Shown here piece by piece: positions 30,228-40,869 of a DNA stretch of 64,000 nt. How positions within the stretch are numbered: position 1 is the stretch's first letter; each line of letters opens with the position of its first letter. Origin of the DNA: Symbiodinium natans (taxonomy: Eukaryota; Sar; Dinophyceae; Suessiales; Symbiodiniaceae); the NCBI GenBank assembly GCA_905221605.1, contig CAJNDS010002270.1:124001-188000 (forward strand), read 5' to 3'. The notes beneath the pieces were generated by a model that had not been told where the DNA came from, did not search any database, and saw nothing but the letters and a program-made list of their open reading frames with translations. A program made the position numbers and the translations under genes.

Positions 30228-32211
30228 GTGTTTAGGGTTTACGGTTTAGGGTTTAGTGTTTAGGGTTCAGGACTTAGGGTGTTTAGGGTTTACTCCAGAT
30301 CAGGGTTCAGGGTTTACTAAGCCTTAGACCCTAGACCCTAAACCCTAAACCCTAATCCCTAAACCCTAATCCCTAAACCCTAAACCCTAAACCCTAAACC
30401 CTAAACCCTAAACCCTAACCCTCAACGCTGAACCCTTCTAAGGGACTCGAGGGTTCACTGGGGTTTCGGGTGGAGGCTTCGAGGACGTTCTCTTCAGGAC
30501 CTTCATGAAAGCTGCCAGCGCTCCGAAAGTATCGTAAAGTACTCCCCCCCCCCCCAGGGTTTAGGGTTTAGGGTTTAGGGGTTAGGGGTTGGGGTTTAGG
30601 GTTTAGGATTGGTTTACCCCCCCCCCCCTCCCACCCCACCCCACCCTTGCTCCCCCTTATGCCGTCAAACTGAAACACCAAACCCTACAACCCCAACAAC
30701 CCCTTAAAACCCAAAACCCAACACCCACGTTGGCCCCCACTTGCCTGCGGCAAGCAGTTCGTGGCCTAGCAACCGTGCTGATGTTTACAGGGCTTATTGA
30801 CTAGGGTTGAAAATACGCGGTAGGGTTTAGGGTTTCGGGTTTAGGGTTTGGGGTTTAGGGTTTAGGGTTTAGGGTTCGCGCTTCTAGGGGTTTGGTCATA
30901 TCGATCTGAAATGGACACACCTTCTGGTTTGCTGGGGAACCTGGAGGGACAAGGAGATGTGCGTGCAGGGCTTCGGGTCGAGGGTTAGGGAGTTTGAGGT
31001 TATGGGGTTTAGGGGTTTAGCGGGTTAAAGGGTGTAGGGTTTGGGGCTATGGGGCTAGAGTGTTTTAGGTTTAGGCTTGTGGGGCTTGGGGTTTGGGGCT
31101 TGGGGTTATGGGAAACCCTAAACCCTAAACCCTAAACCTTAAACCCTAAACCCTAAACCCAAAAGGGTTTAGGGTTTAGGGTTTAGGGTTTAGGGCTTAG
31201 GATCCATGCTGGACTTGCTCACAGCAACCCGCCGCGAAGAACGAAGTTCTAGAGCTTGGGCAACTTCCCTAAGCCCCTAAACCCCTAAACCACTTACCCT
31301 AAGTCCAGCCCTAAACCCTAAACCCTAAACCCTAAACCCTAAACCCTAAACCCTAAACCCTAAACCAGGCAACACAGCGGCTTCTATGCGGAAAGCAAGG
31401 GCATGCCACAGCCCCAGGGGGGTTGCGTTTAAGCTGTAGGGTTTAATTAGCGTTTAGGAGTTTAGGGTTTAGGGTTTAGGGGTTTAGGGTTTAGGGGTTT
31501 AGGGGTTTAGGAGTTCAGGAGTTTTGGAGTTTTGGAGTTTTGGAGTTTTGGAGTTTTGGAGTTTAGGAGTTTAGGAGTTAGACTCCTCTTGAGCCCTACA
31601 GGCACGCGGAAACCTCTGAGGAGGGGTCAGAGGGAGAGCTAAGCCCTACCGCCCTATCTCGAACCTGTGGGAACTCTAGGAGAATCTCAGGCCTTCCAAA
31701 CCCCCCCCCCCCCTCAATCCTCGTTACTGCCACCTAAACCCGAAACCCGAAACCCTAAACCCTGAACCCTGAACCCTGAACCCTGAACCCTAAACCCTAA
31801 ACCCTAAACCCCAACCCCTTCTCCGCTCAGGGCCACGGAGGAAGGCTCGAACCGCCACTTCCTCCATGGTGCCCGGAACCCAGGATCCAAACCAACCCTA
31901 AATCCCTAAACCCTAAACCCTAAACCCTAAACCCTAAACCCTAAACTCTACCAGGGCTATTGGGGGTTGTTTAGTGTGTTTAGAACCAATTATAGGGTCC
32001 TTAAGGGAGGGGGGGTCCAAGGGGTGTAGTGCAAACCAGGCTTCCCCAAGACTCCCCCACTACTCCCAAGGCTCCCGAAGCTTTCTAGAGCATGAGTGTT
32101 GCCTTCAACTTGCTCGTTGCACACAACATTCCTTGAGGAACTTGTTATGTTTGTTAGCAGTTGTGCTGTAAAGGCAGTCCCTTTTCTTGTCGTGCCTTTT
32201 GGTCGTAAGCA

Positions 32212-32544
32212 ATGCCAACTAACTTCTTGGGCGTGCAGAAGACCATCGGAAAAGAAGGTGCTGTTCGCGCTCTTTCAAGAAAGGCAAAGGGCATGCGCAA
32301 AAAGCGCATCCTAACTGCTGACGTGCAGACCCCGCCAGAACAACCCGCTCAATTGAATGCCTTCGTCAGTCCAATCAAGCAAAACATCACAGATGTTGAG
32401 CAGAAGTTGCGCGAGATTCACCCCATAACCACCAACTGCTTGACTACCTTCTCCGATGAACAACTCAACACAATCAAGCGCATCTTCGTCAATGAGGAGG
32501 GCAAGAAAGAGCGTGGGTGGTCATCGCGAAGGTTGCTTTCTTGA
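32212..32544 (+). CDS. intronless 110-codon ORF, possible retrogene
   Basis: ATG in AAGCAATGCC context following an in-frame stop. Sequence starts MPTNFLGVQKTIGKEGAVRA, includes a basic patch RKAKGMRKKRI, then NITDVEQKLREIHPITTN and SDEQLNTIKRIFVNEEGKKE, stop at 32544. The largest frame in the window free of repeats, transposon ends and low complexity. Lower GC than the exon islands and no telomeric insert. Just upstream lies TCGTGCCTTTTGGTCGTAAG, which loosely resembles the dinoflagellate spliced leader, as expected for a retroposed mRNA. Family unknown. A poly-C run and a CCCTAAA tract follow. Confidence 0.5.
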   Translation: MPTNFLGVQKTIGKEGAVRALSRKAKGMRKKRILTADVQTPPEQPAQLNAFVSPIKQNITDVEQKLREIHPITTNCLTTFSDEQLNTIKRIFVNEEGKKERGWSSRRLLS

Positions 32545-34070
32545 TGAGTAACGATTTGGAGGCAGTCCCCCCCCCCCCCCTTTGCCTTAAGGACCCTAAA
32601 CCCTAAACCCTAAACCCTAACCCTAAACCCTAAACCCTAAACCCTAAACCCTAAACCCTAAACCCTTAACCCTTAACCCTTAACCCTTAACCCTAACCTA
32701 GTTTAATTGGGATGCTGAAGGCTATCATAGGTGTTTTAAGGCTGCAGGGTTGTCAGCAAGGAGGGCGTGAGCATGCAGCAGCGCAACGAACCCCAAATGC
32801 TAGAACCCGAAACTGAAGCGCTTAAAAAGCCCTGGAATTCTTAAAGCCTTAGCCCGAGCGAACCCTCAACCCTAAACCCTACCACCCCTTGAAATTGTGT
32901 GAAGCTCTTCAGTCGTAAGGTGTTTTTTCCTACCCTGGAGGATTGTTTTGTAGATTGCAAGCCCTTGTGACTTGAGTAGGGTTTAGGGTTTAGGGTTTAG
33001 GGTTTAGGGTTTAGGGTTTAGGGTTTAGGGTTTAGGGTTTAGGGTTTAGGGTTTAGGGTTTAGGGTTTAGGGCTCAGGGTGTAGGATTTAGGGCCCAAAA
33101 CGCTCGCCGGCCCTAAAGTGCTGCAGCCCTGACCAGTTCTAAGTACTTTAGGGTTTACGGCGTAGGGTGTGGGATGTAGGGATGTCATCCCTTATACAGG
33201 CTGTGGTGCATAAGAGGGGTTGTCAGCATTCCTTACATAAAGCCAGTAAACCCTACTGGGATGTTGCCCTAACAGTCCTTAATAGGGATTACAACACCGG
33301 CTGTTATAATCCCTCTAAGGGGGAACGATGTTTCCCAACCAAACCCCCAAGCCCCAGCGCCCTAAGGCCGTTCGGCAGCCGCAGAATCATCCTCGGCCGG
33401 GTCCAAACCAGCGCCTTGCCACAAGACCACGATTCCGGGTATGCATGATTAGGGTTTAGCCCTTTAAGATCTAGGGTTACCCTAAACCCTAAACCCTACA
33501 CCGGAAGCCCTTCCTGAACCCCTCCAGGCTTAAGTAGTTTGTGTCTTCTGTTCCAGCCCTGGGCTGGAGGGTAGTTCTACATGGTTTAGGGTTTAGGGTT
33601 TTGGGTTTAGGTTTTAGGGTTTCGGGTGTAGTCCTAATTAGTTAGCTGTATGACTGAAAGCTAGGGTTTAGCGCTCAGGCTCAGAGCTGTACAGTAAAGT
33701 CCTAAACCCTGAACTGGGTTTAGGGTTTGCGGTTTAGGCTTTAGGGTGCCCTAAATCTTAAAAGTAGTATCTAGAGTTTGGCGAGTTGAAGTCCTAAGGC
33801 CTATAAGCCCTACAAGTCGGATTTAAGGTGCTATTGTCTAGGGGCAGGCCCTAAACCCTAGAACCCTGAACCCCAAACCCTAAGCCCCAAACTGGAAGCA
33901 AGTTTCGAGCCCAGCGTACGGGTTTAGGGTTTAGGGTTTAGGGTTTAGGGTTTAGGGTTCAGGGTTCAGGGTTTTGGGTTCAGGGTTTAGGGTTTAGGGT
34001 TTAGGGTTTAGGGTTCAGGGGTTGAGGGAGGGCTCCGCAGGGGTTTAGGGTGATGAATGACCCTGCTCAG
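32545..34070. repeat. telomere-like matrix with islands and a family B element
   Basis: CCCTAAA tract 32590-32690; islands 32750-32843 (QQRNEPQMLEPETEALKKPW), 32912-32970 (RKVFFPTLEDCFVDCKPL) and 33340-33447; family B copy 33256-33338; tracts 32980-33070 and 33920-34020. Island products unknown. Confidence 0.5.
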
Positions 34071-34073
34071 CAG

Positions 34074-34171
34074 TCAGGTACATCATGCGCAAGTGCGACA
34101 CTGCCTTCTGCGACCTCATCGGCCTCGCGTGTAGCCCTGAGGCGGTGTGTTTTCGGAAGCCTTGTGGGCGT
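34074..34171 (+). CDS. Cys-rich exon candidate
   Basis: After CTGCTCAGCAG: VRYIMRKCDTAFCDLIGLAC then SPEAVCFRKPCGR to a TGA. Five cysteines in about 30 residues. An alternative frame is also open, so confidence is limited. Confidence 0.35.
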
Positions 34172-34387
34172 TGAGGGCTAAACAGGGTTTAGGTTTAGGG
34201 TTTAGGGTTTAGGGTTTAGGGTTTAGGGTTTAGGGTTTAGGGTTTAGGGTTTAGGGTTTAGGGTTTAGGGTTTAGGGTTTAGGGTTTAGGGTTTAGGGTT
34301 TAGGGTTTAGGTCAGGTTCTCAGCTTCCAGGTTTAGGGTTTAACCAGAGAGACCTGTACACTCCAAGGGGGAAAAGCCCACCCCCAT

Positions 34388-34518
34388 TTTTGATACGAAG
34401 CAGGGTTTATATTTCTGTTTTTGGTGAGTCTATATAAGGTTCCCTCTTAATATTGGTGAGTGTATACATTGGGTGTCCTTTTGGGGGTACAAGAAGTATA
34501 TACCCTGCTTCATATAGC
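34388..34518. mobile_element. foldback element, family M
   Basis: GATACGAAGCAGGGTTTATA and TATACCCTGCTTCATATAG ends; loop with GTGAGTCTATATAAGG and GGTGAGTGTATACATTGG direct repeats. Flanking islands on both sides have open frames. Confidence 0.6.
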
Positions 34519-34519
34519 T

Positions 34520-35840
34520 ACACTTGTCAACGCGACAGGGCTCAGGAGACCGACGCCAACCAATGTACCTTTCATAAGGGCTTGTAGACCCAGACTGGGG
34601 GGCGTTTGAAGGTTTAGGAGAATCTGATTAGGGTTTAGGGTTTCGGGAGTTTGGGATTTAGAGTTTCGGGTCCGCAGTCATACCGAAGTGTGCCTAGTCT
34701 TGAGGGCCTAGAAGCCCCAAGTTAAGAGCAGTTGGAGTCGAGGCAACCCCTTGAACCTTACGTGAAGCCCTGAAATTTCCCTAGTTCTCTACTTGAGAAC
34801 GTCCATGGGTAGTTACATGTCGGGAGGGATATGGACTATCTGGGTAATATGACCATACATGCCTGGATCTACTCATGAGCATTGAAGTGGGAGCCCTCAC
34901 CCCCAAGCGCCTGAGCCATGAACTCTCAAATCACAAGCTGCCTGGGCCTTCGGGTTTATTCGGTGTACGGGGTTTATGGGGTTCATAGGCTTTGCATGAT
35001 TTGTGGAGTGTCTGGGGCTTGGGGTCCAGTGCTTGCTTGAAGGTTCATGCGTAGTCGCGAGTAGACCCTACATGGGGCAAGTGCACCGCACTTGACCGTA
35101 TCTATCGCATGCAGGGACCAGGAAAATCCCAGAAAGCTCAAGTAGTTGGAAGTTTGGGGCAACTGGTTTAGGGCTGAGGGCTTAGGGTTTAGAGTTTGGA
35201 TTTTGGAGTTTCGGGTTAGGGTACCCTTAAGCCCCTAAATCCAAACCCCAAACCCTGACCCCTCAACCCTAAACCGGCAGTCCTTCGGGTTTAGCATGCC
35301 AAGGCCCACCAAACCTGAAGCCCTTGTATCAAAGCAAAGAAGTGCACCTTGTTCTGCCTTAGGTAAACCCTAGATCCTAAACCCTAAACCCTAAACCCCC
35401 TGGCCCTAGACTCCATAAACCCGGAAGCCTAAACGCCAAATGCCTTGGAGGACTTCAAGCCCGTGACCTTCTTCACGTGTTGCAGTGTGTCGGGGGCCTC
35501 AAGGGGCGGAGATCTGGTTTTTCAAACCCTGAACCCTAAGCCCTAAACCCTAAACCCTAAACCGTAAACCCTACCCCTAAACCCTAAACCACACAAAGCC
35601 GGGAGTATGGGCCCCATCAGAAGCAAAAAAGCCTCCGGCAGCATCCATGGCCGCAATACCCCAAAGCCTACAACCACAAATCGTTAGCCCGGTGCCGTGG
35701 GCGGGTTGAGGGTTTAGGGTTTAGGGTTGAGGGTTTAGGGTTTAGGGTTTAGGGCCTATTTAAGCAGAGGTGCTCTTGAGGGTCGTTGTTTCAAGCTGTG
35801 CTTCTTCCCCCGCTCGAACCGGTTTAGGGTTCAGGTTTTG
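34520..35840 (+). CDS. anonymous exon candidates
   Basis: 34517-34612 (NATGLRRPTPTNVPFIRACR), 34675-34722 (SYRSVPSLEGLEAPS), 34884-34990, 35116-35165 (GPGKSQKAQVVGSLGQL), 35281-35362 (SFGFSMPRPTKPEALVSKQR; GGCAG acceptor, GTAAAC donor), 35440-35531, 35594-35708 and 35772-35823. Telomeric tracts are sparser here than elsewhere. The 35281 exon has the best splice sites. Confidence 0.35.
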
Positions 35841-35953
35841 ACCTTCGCAGAGCTATATGGAGGCAGATATTGGGGGGGGGGGGGGGGGGGGAGGAGAAAC
35901 AACAGGGTTTCTGGCTCTGCGCCTGTGTACACGGCTTAGGATTTAGGGTACAG

Positions 35954-36324
35954 CTTGTGGCCTTTAGCCCAAACACTCCTGAAACCCACCCTAAATCCGA
36001 AGAAATCCCGAATCGCCATACAGGCTCCACCCCCCAAGCCCCTACTTGGAGGTTCATGGTACTTGTTAACCAGTTATAACTGGACTTACTGTACTTACAA
36101 ACATGTTGGGGCACTTAAGGGGCTTATATGTGGGTCTAAGTACAGTTAGAATTGGTCAATACTGAACCCTAAACCCTAAACCCTAAACCCTGAACCCTAA
36201 ACCCTAAACCCTTTTAAGTACAGTTATAGTTGGCTCATAAGTACCATGAACCTCCAAGTAGGCTCAGCTCCCGAACCGCGCGAGGGCAGCCTGCCAAGCC
36301 AGGATTCACGAAATCACCCTATGG
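35954..36324 (+). CDS. exon pair spanning a family A element (GC-AG)
   Basis: The left part, from GTACAG, reads VAFSPNTPETHPKSEEIPNR then HT. A GC-AG intron 36024-36261 (CATACAG|GCTCC ... AAGTAG|GCTCA) removes a family A element together with its telomeric insert. The right part continues in frame GSAPEPREGSLPSQDSRNHP then MGCKRNIN and a stop. Direct repeats AGGCTCC / AGGCTCA flank the intron. Function unknown; a low-complexity Pro/Ser/Glu segment. Confidence 0.45.
36044..36259. mobile_element. family A element with telomeric insertion
   Basis: Ends ACTTGGAGGTTCATGGTACT and AGTACCATGAACCTCCAAGT. At 36163-36212 CCCTAAA repeats interrupt the right arm, and the arm segment TAAGTACAGTTA.A.TTGG is present on both sides (36137-36161 and 36214-36240). 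Confidence 0.85.
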
Positions 36325-36348
36325 GTTGTAAGAGGAACATTAATTAAC

Positions 36349-36615
36349 ATGGGGGGGTTCAACTTTCCAGGTCAAAGAGTCAAACCTCCAACAGAAGCGG
36401 TCAACGGCGAATCCAAGAGCAACTCTTCTAGACGTTGGGTTTCAGCGTCTGCCTCGAGAAGTTTCGCCATGTGGGGCGCACCTGGCAAGGGTCCTGGCAA
36501 GGGCCCGTACAACTCCGATCAGTCGTGGAACGGCGATCAGTCGTGGAGAACGGCTAAAGGGAGGACACTCATGCAACTTTGTGATTCTGATGTAGTAAAA
36601 GTAATAGTAGTATAG
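36349..36615 (+). CDS. ORF with Gly/Lys-rich start, possible gene N-terminus
   Basis: Open frame of 88 codons. An internal ATG at 36469 begins MWGAPGKGPGKGPYNSDQSW then NGDQSWRTAKGR. Short MW-x-GKG type N-termini are common in dinoflagellate RNA-binding-type proteins. TTGGGTTTCAG about 25 bp before that ATG could act as a (trans-)splice acceptor. The tail after about 36560 (KVIVV) is probably not coding. No domain recognised. Confidence 0.45.
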   Translation: MGGFNFPGQRVKPPTEAVNGESKSNSSRRWVSASASRSFAMWGAPGKGPGKGPYNSDQSWNGDQSWRTAKGRTLMQLCDSDVVKVIVV

Positions 36616-36903
36616 TAGGAGGAGCAGTTGTGGCAATAGCAGCTCAGGCAGCATGCTAGTTTGCTCGTCTTGGGCTGGTATTGGGGTTTGCTATAGCTTC
36701 CGGGAAACCCCGAGTTGGGCCCTCGGGGTTTTTGAACCCTAAGACCCAAACCCTAAACCCGAATCGGGTCCCAAAGTTGCTCTTTTCTCCATACACCCTA
36801 AACCCTAAACCCTAAACCCTAAACCCTACACCCTACACCCTAAACCCTAAACCCTAAACCCCAAGCCCTAAACTCAAATGTAAGCCCTAAACCGGGGCCA
36901 TCT

Positions 36904-37450
36904 TAGGCGCAACACCGACACGCTCTGCAACGATCCGCCTTGCTGGTTCCATGGCAACCGGTGCCCAGTGCGGGGCTCAGCCCCAGGGCCTTCCTAATTA
37001 TCGGCTCTACTCCTAGGATGCCCAGTAGTACCCTTATTCCCTTTTTGGGGGGTTTAGGTTCCCTTATGAACCCCTTTAAAGCAAAAAAGGGCACCCTTTT
37101 GGCTCTACTTGAAGGGAACTGGGTCTTGGAGTACTATACTTTAATACTTTGTTGGGTTCTGGGTTCCTATTATAGCTACTTATACCTAAAAAGTATACAC
37201 TTTTTTTCCAGGCTCTACTTGAAGGGAAGAGGGACTTCGTCAATCCTTGTCAAGCAGGGATACAAGCTAAGTAGGAGAGCGAACCCCCGTCAGGATCCTT
37301 TTTTGGGTACTTCTAAATCCTACTTTATGTACCTACTTGCGAAGTCCTCCGATCCTCCAAGTAGAGCTCGCAGGATTCGACGTCTTTCTGTGTTAGGTTT
37401 TACGATCTGGGGAACGACCCCAAAACACCCAGTAAAACATAAACATTAAC
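36904..37450. mobile_element. nested foldback insertions in an exon-like island
   Basis: An open island 36904-37003 is followed by a family I/J element (TAGGATGCCCAGTAGTACCC ... AAAAAAGGGCACCC), a family G element (GAGTACTATACTTTAATACT ... AAAGTATACACTTTTTTT) and a third element ending CCTCCAAGTAGAGCTCG. The boundary word GGCTCTAC is repeated at about 36999, 37100 and 37210. The 169-codon frame across 36940-37449 is largely transposon sequence and is not called as a gene. Confidence 0.55.
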
Positions 37451-40400
37451 GTAGGCCCTGAACCTTGAACCGTAAACCCGAAGCTGAAGGCCGTGCGGAT
37501 GGCAGTTGTATGATTCGCGGAGCAGCGAAGTTCGCAGCTTCGCTGTCGTCCCGGGGGAGGGGGCAATCCGTGAGTTTCAGGAGCCCCCTAAACCCTGAAC
37601 ATGAAACCCTAAACCCCAAAACATCCTAAACCCTAAACCCTAAACCCTAAACCCTAAACCCTAAACCCTGAGCAAAACCCTGCTGGCACCCAAACCTTTC
37701 AAAACTGAGCACCTTCAAGCCCTTCACATGCCCTCTTAGGCCTCACATGCCCAAGTCCACCTGAACCCGAAACCCAAGAAGCAAAAAAACCCCTAAATCC
37801 CAAACCCAAAGTCCGAAACCCTAAAACCCCTTAACCCCATTCCCTTAGCCCTAAGCCCTACACCCTAAACCCTAAATCCTAAACCCTAAACCCTAAACCC
37901 TAAACCCTTGGTTACAACCAAGGTGCCCGTCCAAGGGATCACCTCCATTTCGGGCATGCGTCGGCTACAGGCCCGCTTTCTCCAGACGTTCCTCCGGATT
38001 TGTTTGGGCTTAGTTTAGGGTTTAGGGTTTAGGGTTTAGGGTTTAGGGTTTAGGGTTTAGGGCTTAGGGCTTAGGGCTTAGGGTTTCGGGCTCAGGGTTT
38101 AGGATGTAGGGTTTCGCCGGTTTTGCTAAGCTTTGGGGGCTGAGTTAAGTTGCCTTTATGTGTGTATGGTATAAGCTCCCCTGCCTTCCACCCAGAGCTT
38201 AACCCCTTGTTGCAACCGCAGTCAGTTTGTTAGTAGACTGTGCCAGACCGAAACCCTAAACCTTAAACCCTAGTGCAGTCGACTCCTATGATGGTCCGAT
38301 GGCCCTTTTCTGCGTCACGTCTACATCGCATCCCAACCCTACCCAGACACATATACCCCAGACCCCAGACCCTAAACTTTTTTTAACCCTAAACCCTATA
38401 AACCCTAAAACTTAAACCCAAACCCTAAACCCTAAACCCTGGACCCTGAAACCTAAACCCTAAACCCTAAACCCTAAACCCTAAACCCTAAACCCTGAAC
38501 CCTGAACCCTGAACCCTAAACCCTAAACCCTAAACCCTTCACGCCGGTGGAAATCGTGAGGCGGCCTCCAAGTCGCCACCTCGGGCGCCTTGGCCTGCAC
38601 CGAACCTTAGGGGGCCTGTCAGGGTGCCCCTACGAAGGGTTTAGGGTTTAGGGTTTAGGGTTTAGGGTTTAGGGTTTGCAGAGCAAGGTCAAGGGCTTCA
38701 TGTTTGGTGGGCCCTGGTTTCGTTCGCGGTGCTTAGGGAATCCCCGAAACCTTGGCAGGCCTAAACCCTAAACTCTAAACCCTAAAGCCCCAAAGCCGAA
38801 ACCCTCAACCCTAAACCCTAAACCCTGAGGCGTTGAAGCCGGCACCGCGGAGTGTGAATCGTTCCGACGAGGCTTGGGGAGGGGCGTCCGGTCGTCTACA
38901 GTAAACTCCAGAAAGGTTTAGGGTTTAGGGTTTGGGGTTTGGGGTTTGGGGTTTAGGGTTTAGGGTTTAGGGTTAGGGTTTAGGGTTTAGGGTTTAGGGC
39001 TTTGGGGCTTAGGGTTTAGGCTTTAGGGCTTGCCCTAAGGGTCCATGTACCTAAGTAGGTGGACCCTTAGGGGATGAGAGCTGGGATTCTCGTCCGTCTA
39101 GCTTTGGGTATGGGGAGAAGGATGTTCCAACTTTTTTGGGGCTCACTGTATGGGAAGTAGGGCTTAGGGACCCTAACCCTAAACCTGAAATCCCTGAACC
39201 CGAAACCCTAAACCCTAAACCCTGCCATGAAACATCCCGGGAGGCCTTGGGATTCGCAAGGGATTTCGGGCTCAAGCCGGTCGCGGCTCACACGGTTTAG
39301 GGTTTAGGGTTTAGGGTTTAGGGTTTAGGGTTTAGGGTTTAGGGTTTAGGGTTTAGGGTTTAGGGTTTAGGGTTTAGGGTTTAGGGTTTAGGAACACAAG
39401 TAAACCGGAAACCCTAAACCTGCAAAAGCACTTGGGAGCCAGGGCTGGTTTGACTCCTGGAAGCAGAGCCACAACCTCATCTCCCTGGAAGAGAGCGAGG
39501 CCGGGTGGGGTTTAGGGCGTTTGGGGTTTGGGGTTTAGGGTTTAGGGCGTGCAGGGTTGTAGGTTTTGTAGGGTTCACAGGGTTTGCAGCTTACAGCGTT
39601 TATAGAGTTCATAGGGATTAGGGTTTAGCGTTTCTGGGCTCAGGGTTTAGGACTTACGGGGTTTAGGGTTTTAGTTTTGGAAGGGGGGGTGGGGTTGGGT
39701 TTTAGTTTTAGGGAGTGGGGGTGGGGTTCGGGTTGTGAGTTGGTGCCTGACGTGTGGCATACGGTTTAGGTGTTGTATGAACATGTTTTGAAGCTTGTTT
39801 GGGTACTACAAATCTCTTAACCCCAGACCCTAAACTTTGGCCCTAAACCCTAAACCCTAAACCCTAAAACCCTAAACCCTAAACCCTAAGCCCTAAACCC
39901 TACACCCTAAACCCTAAACGCTCCATCCCCTCCTCACGGCCTGGCAGATGTCCGAGTACGATCGGGAGACTCACTTCGCTGGATGGTGGGGCTCCCCGGG
40001 TCCCCAGAGATTCGCACTCACTCCTTCCTTACCCTAGTAGCCCAGTGGTATGCTTTACCCTCTTTTGGTTCAAGGGTTTTTTAATTTAAGTCACCGACCC
40101 CAAAAAAAGAAGTACCCTTATTGTCGGATGGTTACTGGGGTACCAAAAAAACTCCGTGAACCCCCCCTTGACGAGTGCAGCTTCTTTTTTTTCAATGCAC
40201 CTCATGTAGTCATTGTATGTGAATCTCGCACACCCCGCCCAAAACGCATCTACCGAAAACCTGAACCCCAAACTCTAAACCTTGAACCCTGAACCCTAAA
40301 CCCTCAACGCAGCCACGGCTGGCCTTTTTGGGAGCCCGCCCTACTCGGGGAATTGGGGGATTTAGTCAGCACGTAGTTATGAAGCCGCGCTATTTAGTAG

Positions 40401-40500
40401 GAGAACCTCAATGAGGGTTCTTTTTGACGTTTTAACGAGGCTCACAACTCTACTGTGTACCTACTTACTGGGTCCCCTGATCCTCCAAGTCTTGAACCCC
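37450..40500. repeat. telomere-like matrix with anonymous islands
   Basis: Tracts at 37625-37670, 38015-38070, 38460-38535, 38640-38680, 38915-39000 and 39298-39390. Open islands 37475-37590, 37671-37739, 37923-38005 (VPVQGITSISGMRRLQARFL), 38150-38229, 38279-38360, 38537-38638, 38682-38760, 38828-38905, 39074-39180, 39222-39293, 39430-39507, 39949-40033 (MSEYDRETHFAGWWGSPGPQ) and 40178-40265. A 40-bp hairpin CCCTAAGGGTCC...GGACCCTTAGGG is at 39033-39072; family I element at 40034-40138. Confidence 0.55.
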
Positions 40501-40511
40501 TTGTGCTGCAG

Positions 40512-40610
40512 GAGCGAAAAACCTACTTATCCATGAACAACCCAGTGGTTTTGTGGTGCGGAAAGATTTCGGGGTGCAGTTTCCGCCTAGAAAGGACGTT
40601 AACCCCAAGG
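40512..40610 (+). CDS. exon candidate, unknown product
   Basis: GTGCTGCAG acceptor and a 33-codon frame ERKTYLSMNNPVVLWCGKIS then GCSFRLERTLTP, ending at AAGG|GTTTAG. Not flanked by telomeric repeat on the left. Product unknown. Confidence 0.4.
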
Positions 40611-40739
40611 GTTTAGCGTTTATGGTGGTATATCCGGGTCCCTGAACACGGGATTTTGGGGTCCTAATTGGGGCTCGTAGGCTTTATTAGCTTAAACTCT
40701 GAACCCTAAACCCTAAACCCTAAACCCTAAACCCTAAAC

Positions 40740-40866
40740 CCTAAACCCCAAACCCCAAACCCCAAACCCCAAACCCCAAACCCCAAACCCCAAACCCCAA
40801 ACCCCAAACCCCAAACCCCAAACCCCAAACCCCAAACCCCAAACCCCAAACCCCAAACCCCAAACC
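40740..40866. repeat. pure CCCCAAA variant array
   Basis: About 17 consecutive CCCCAAA heptamers, adjoining a standard CCCTAAA tract on the left. Nearby mirror (TTTAGGGG)n octamers at 40965-41045. Confidence 0.95.
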
Positions 40867-40869
40867 CGA

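Larger units (their letters stand above)
28560..31960. repeat. telomere-like matrix with many open islands
   Basis: TTTAGGG/CCCTAAA tracts cover roughly half. Open islands: 28627-28700 (Cys motif DCTTCHRQC), 28871-28938, 29081-29178, 29363-29441, 29550-29604, 29682-29756, 29851-29929, 30112-30227, 30446-30536, 30725-30803, 30887-30985, 31225-31270, 31369-31430, 31598-31700 and 31829-31892. Only the two listed separately have added support. A TTTTGGAG variant run is at 31515-31560. Poly-C near 30541 and 31700. Confidence 0.6.

Noticed and set aside
36940-37449. 169-codon open frame on +
   Set aside because: It reads straight through several foldback elements and their inverted repeats. The protein is mostly translated transposon sequence.
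40034-40075. Spliced-leader-like CTCTTTTGGTTCAAGG
   Set aside because: It lies within a family I foldback element and is explained by that element. Not followed by a convincing start codon.
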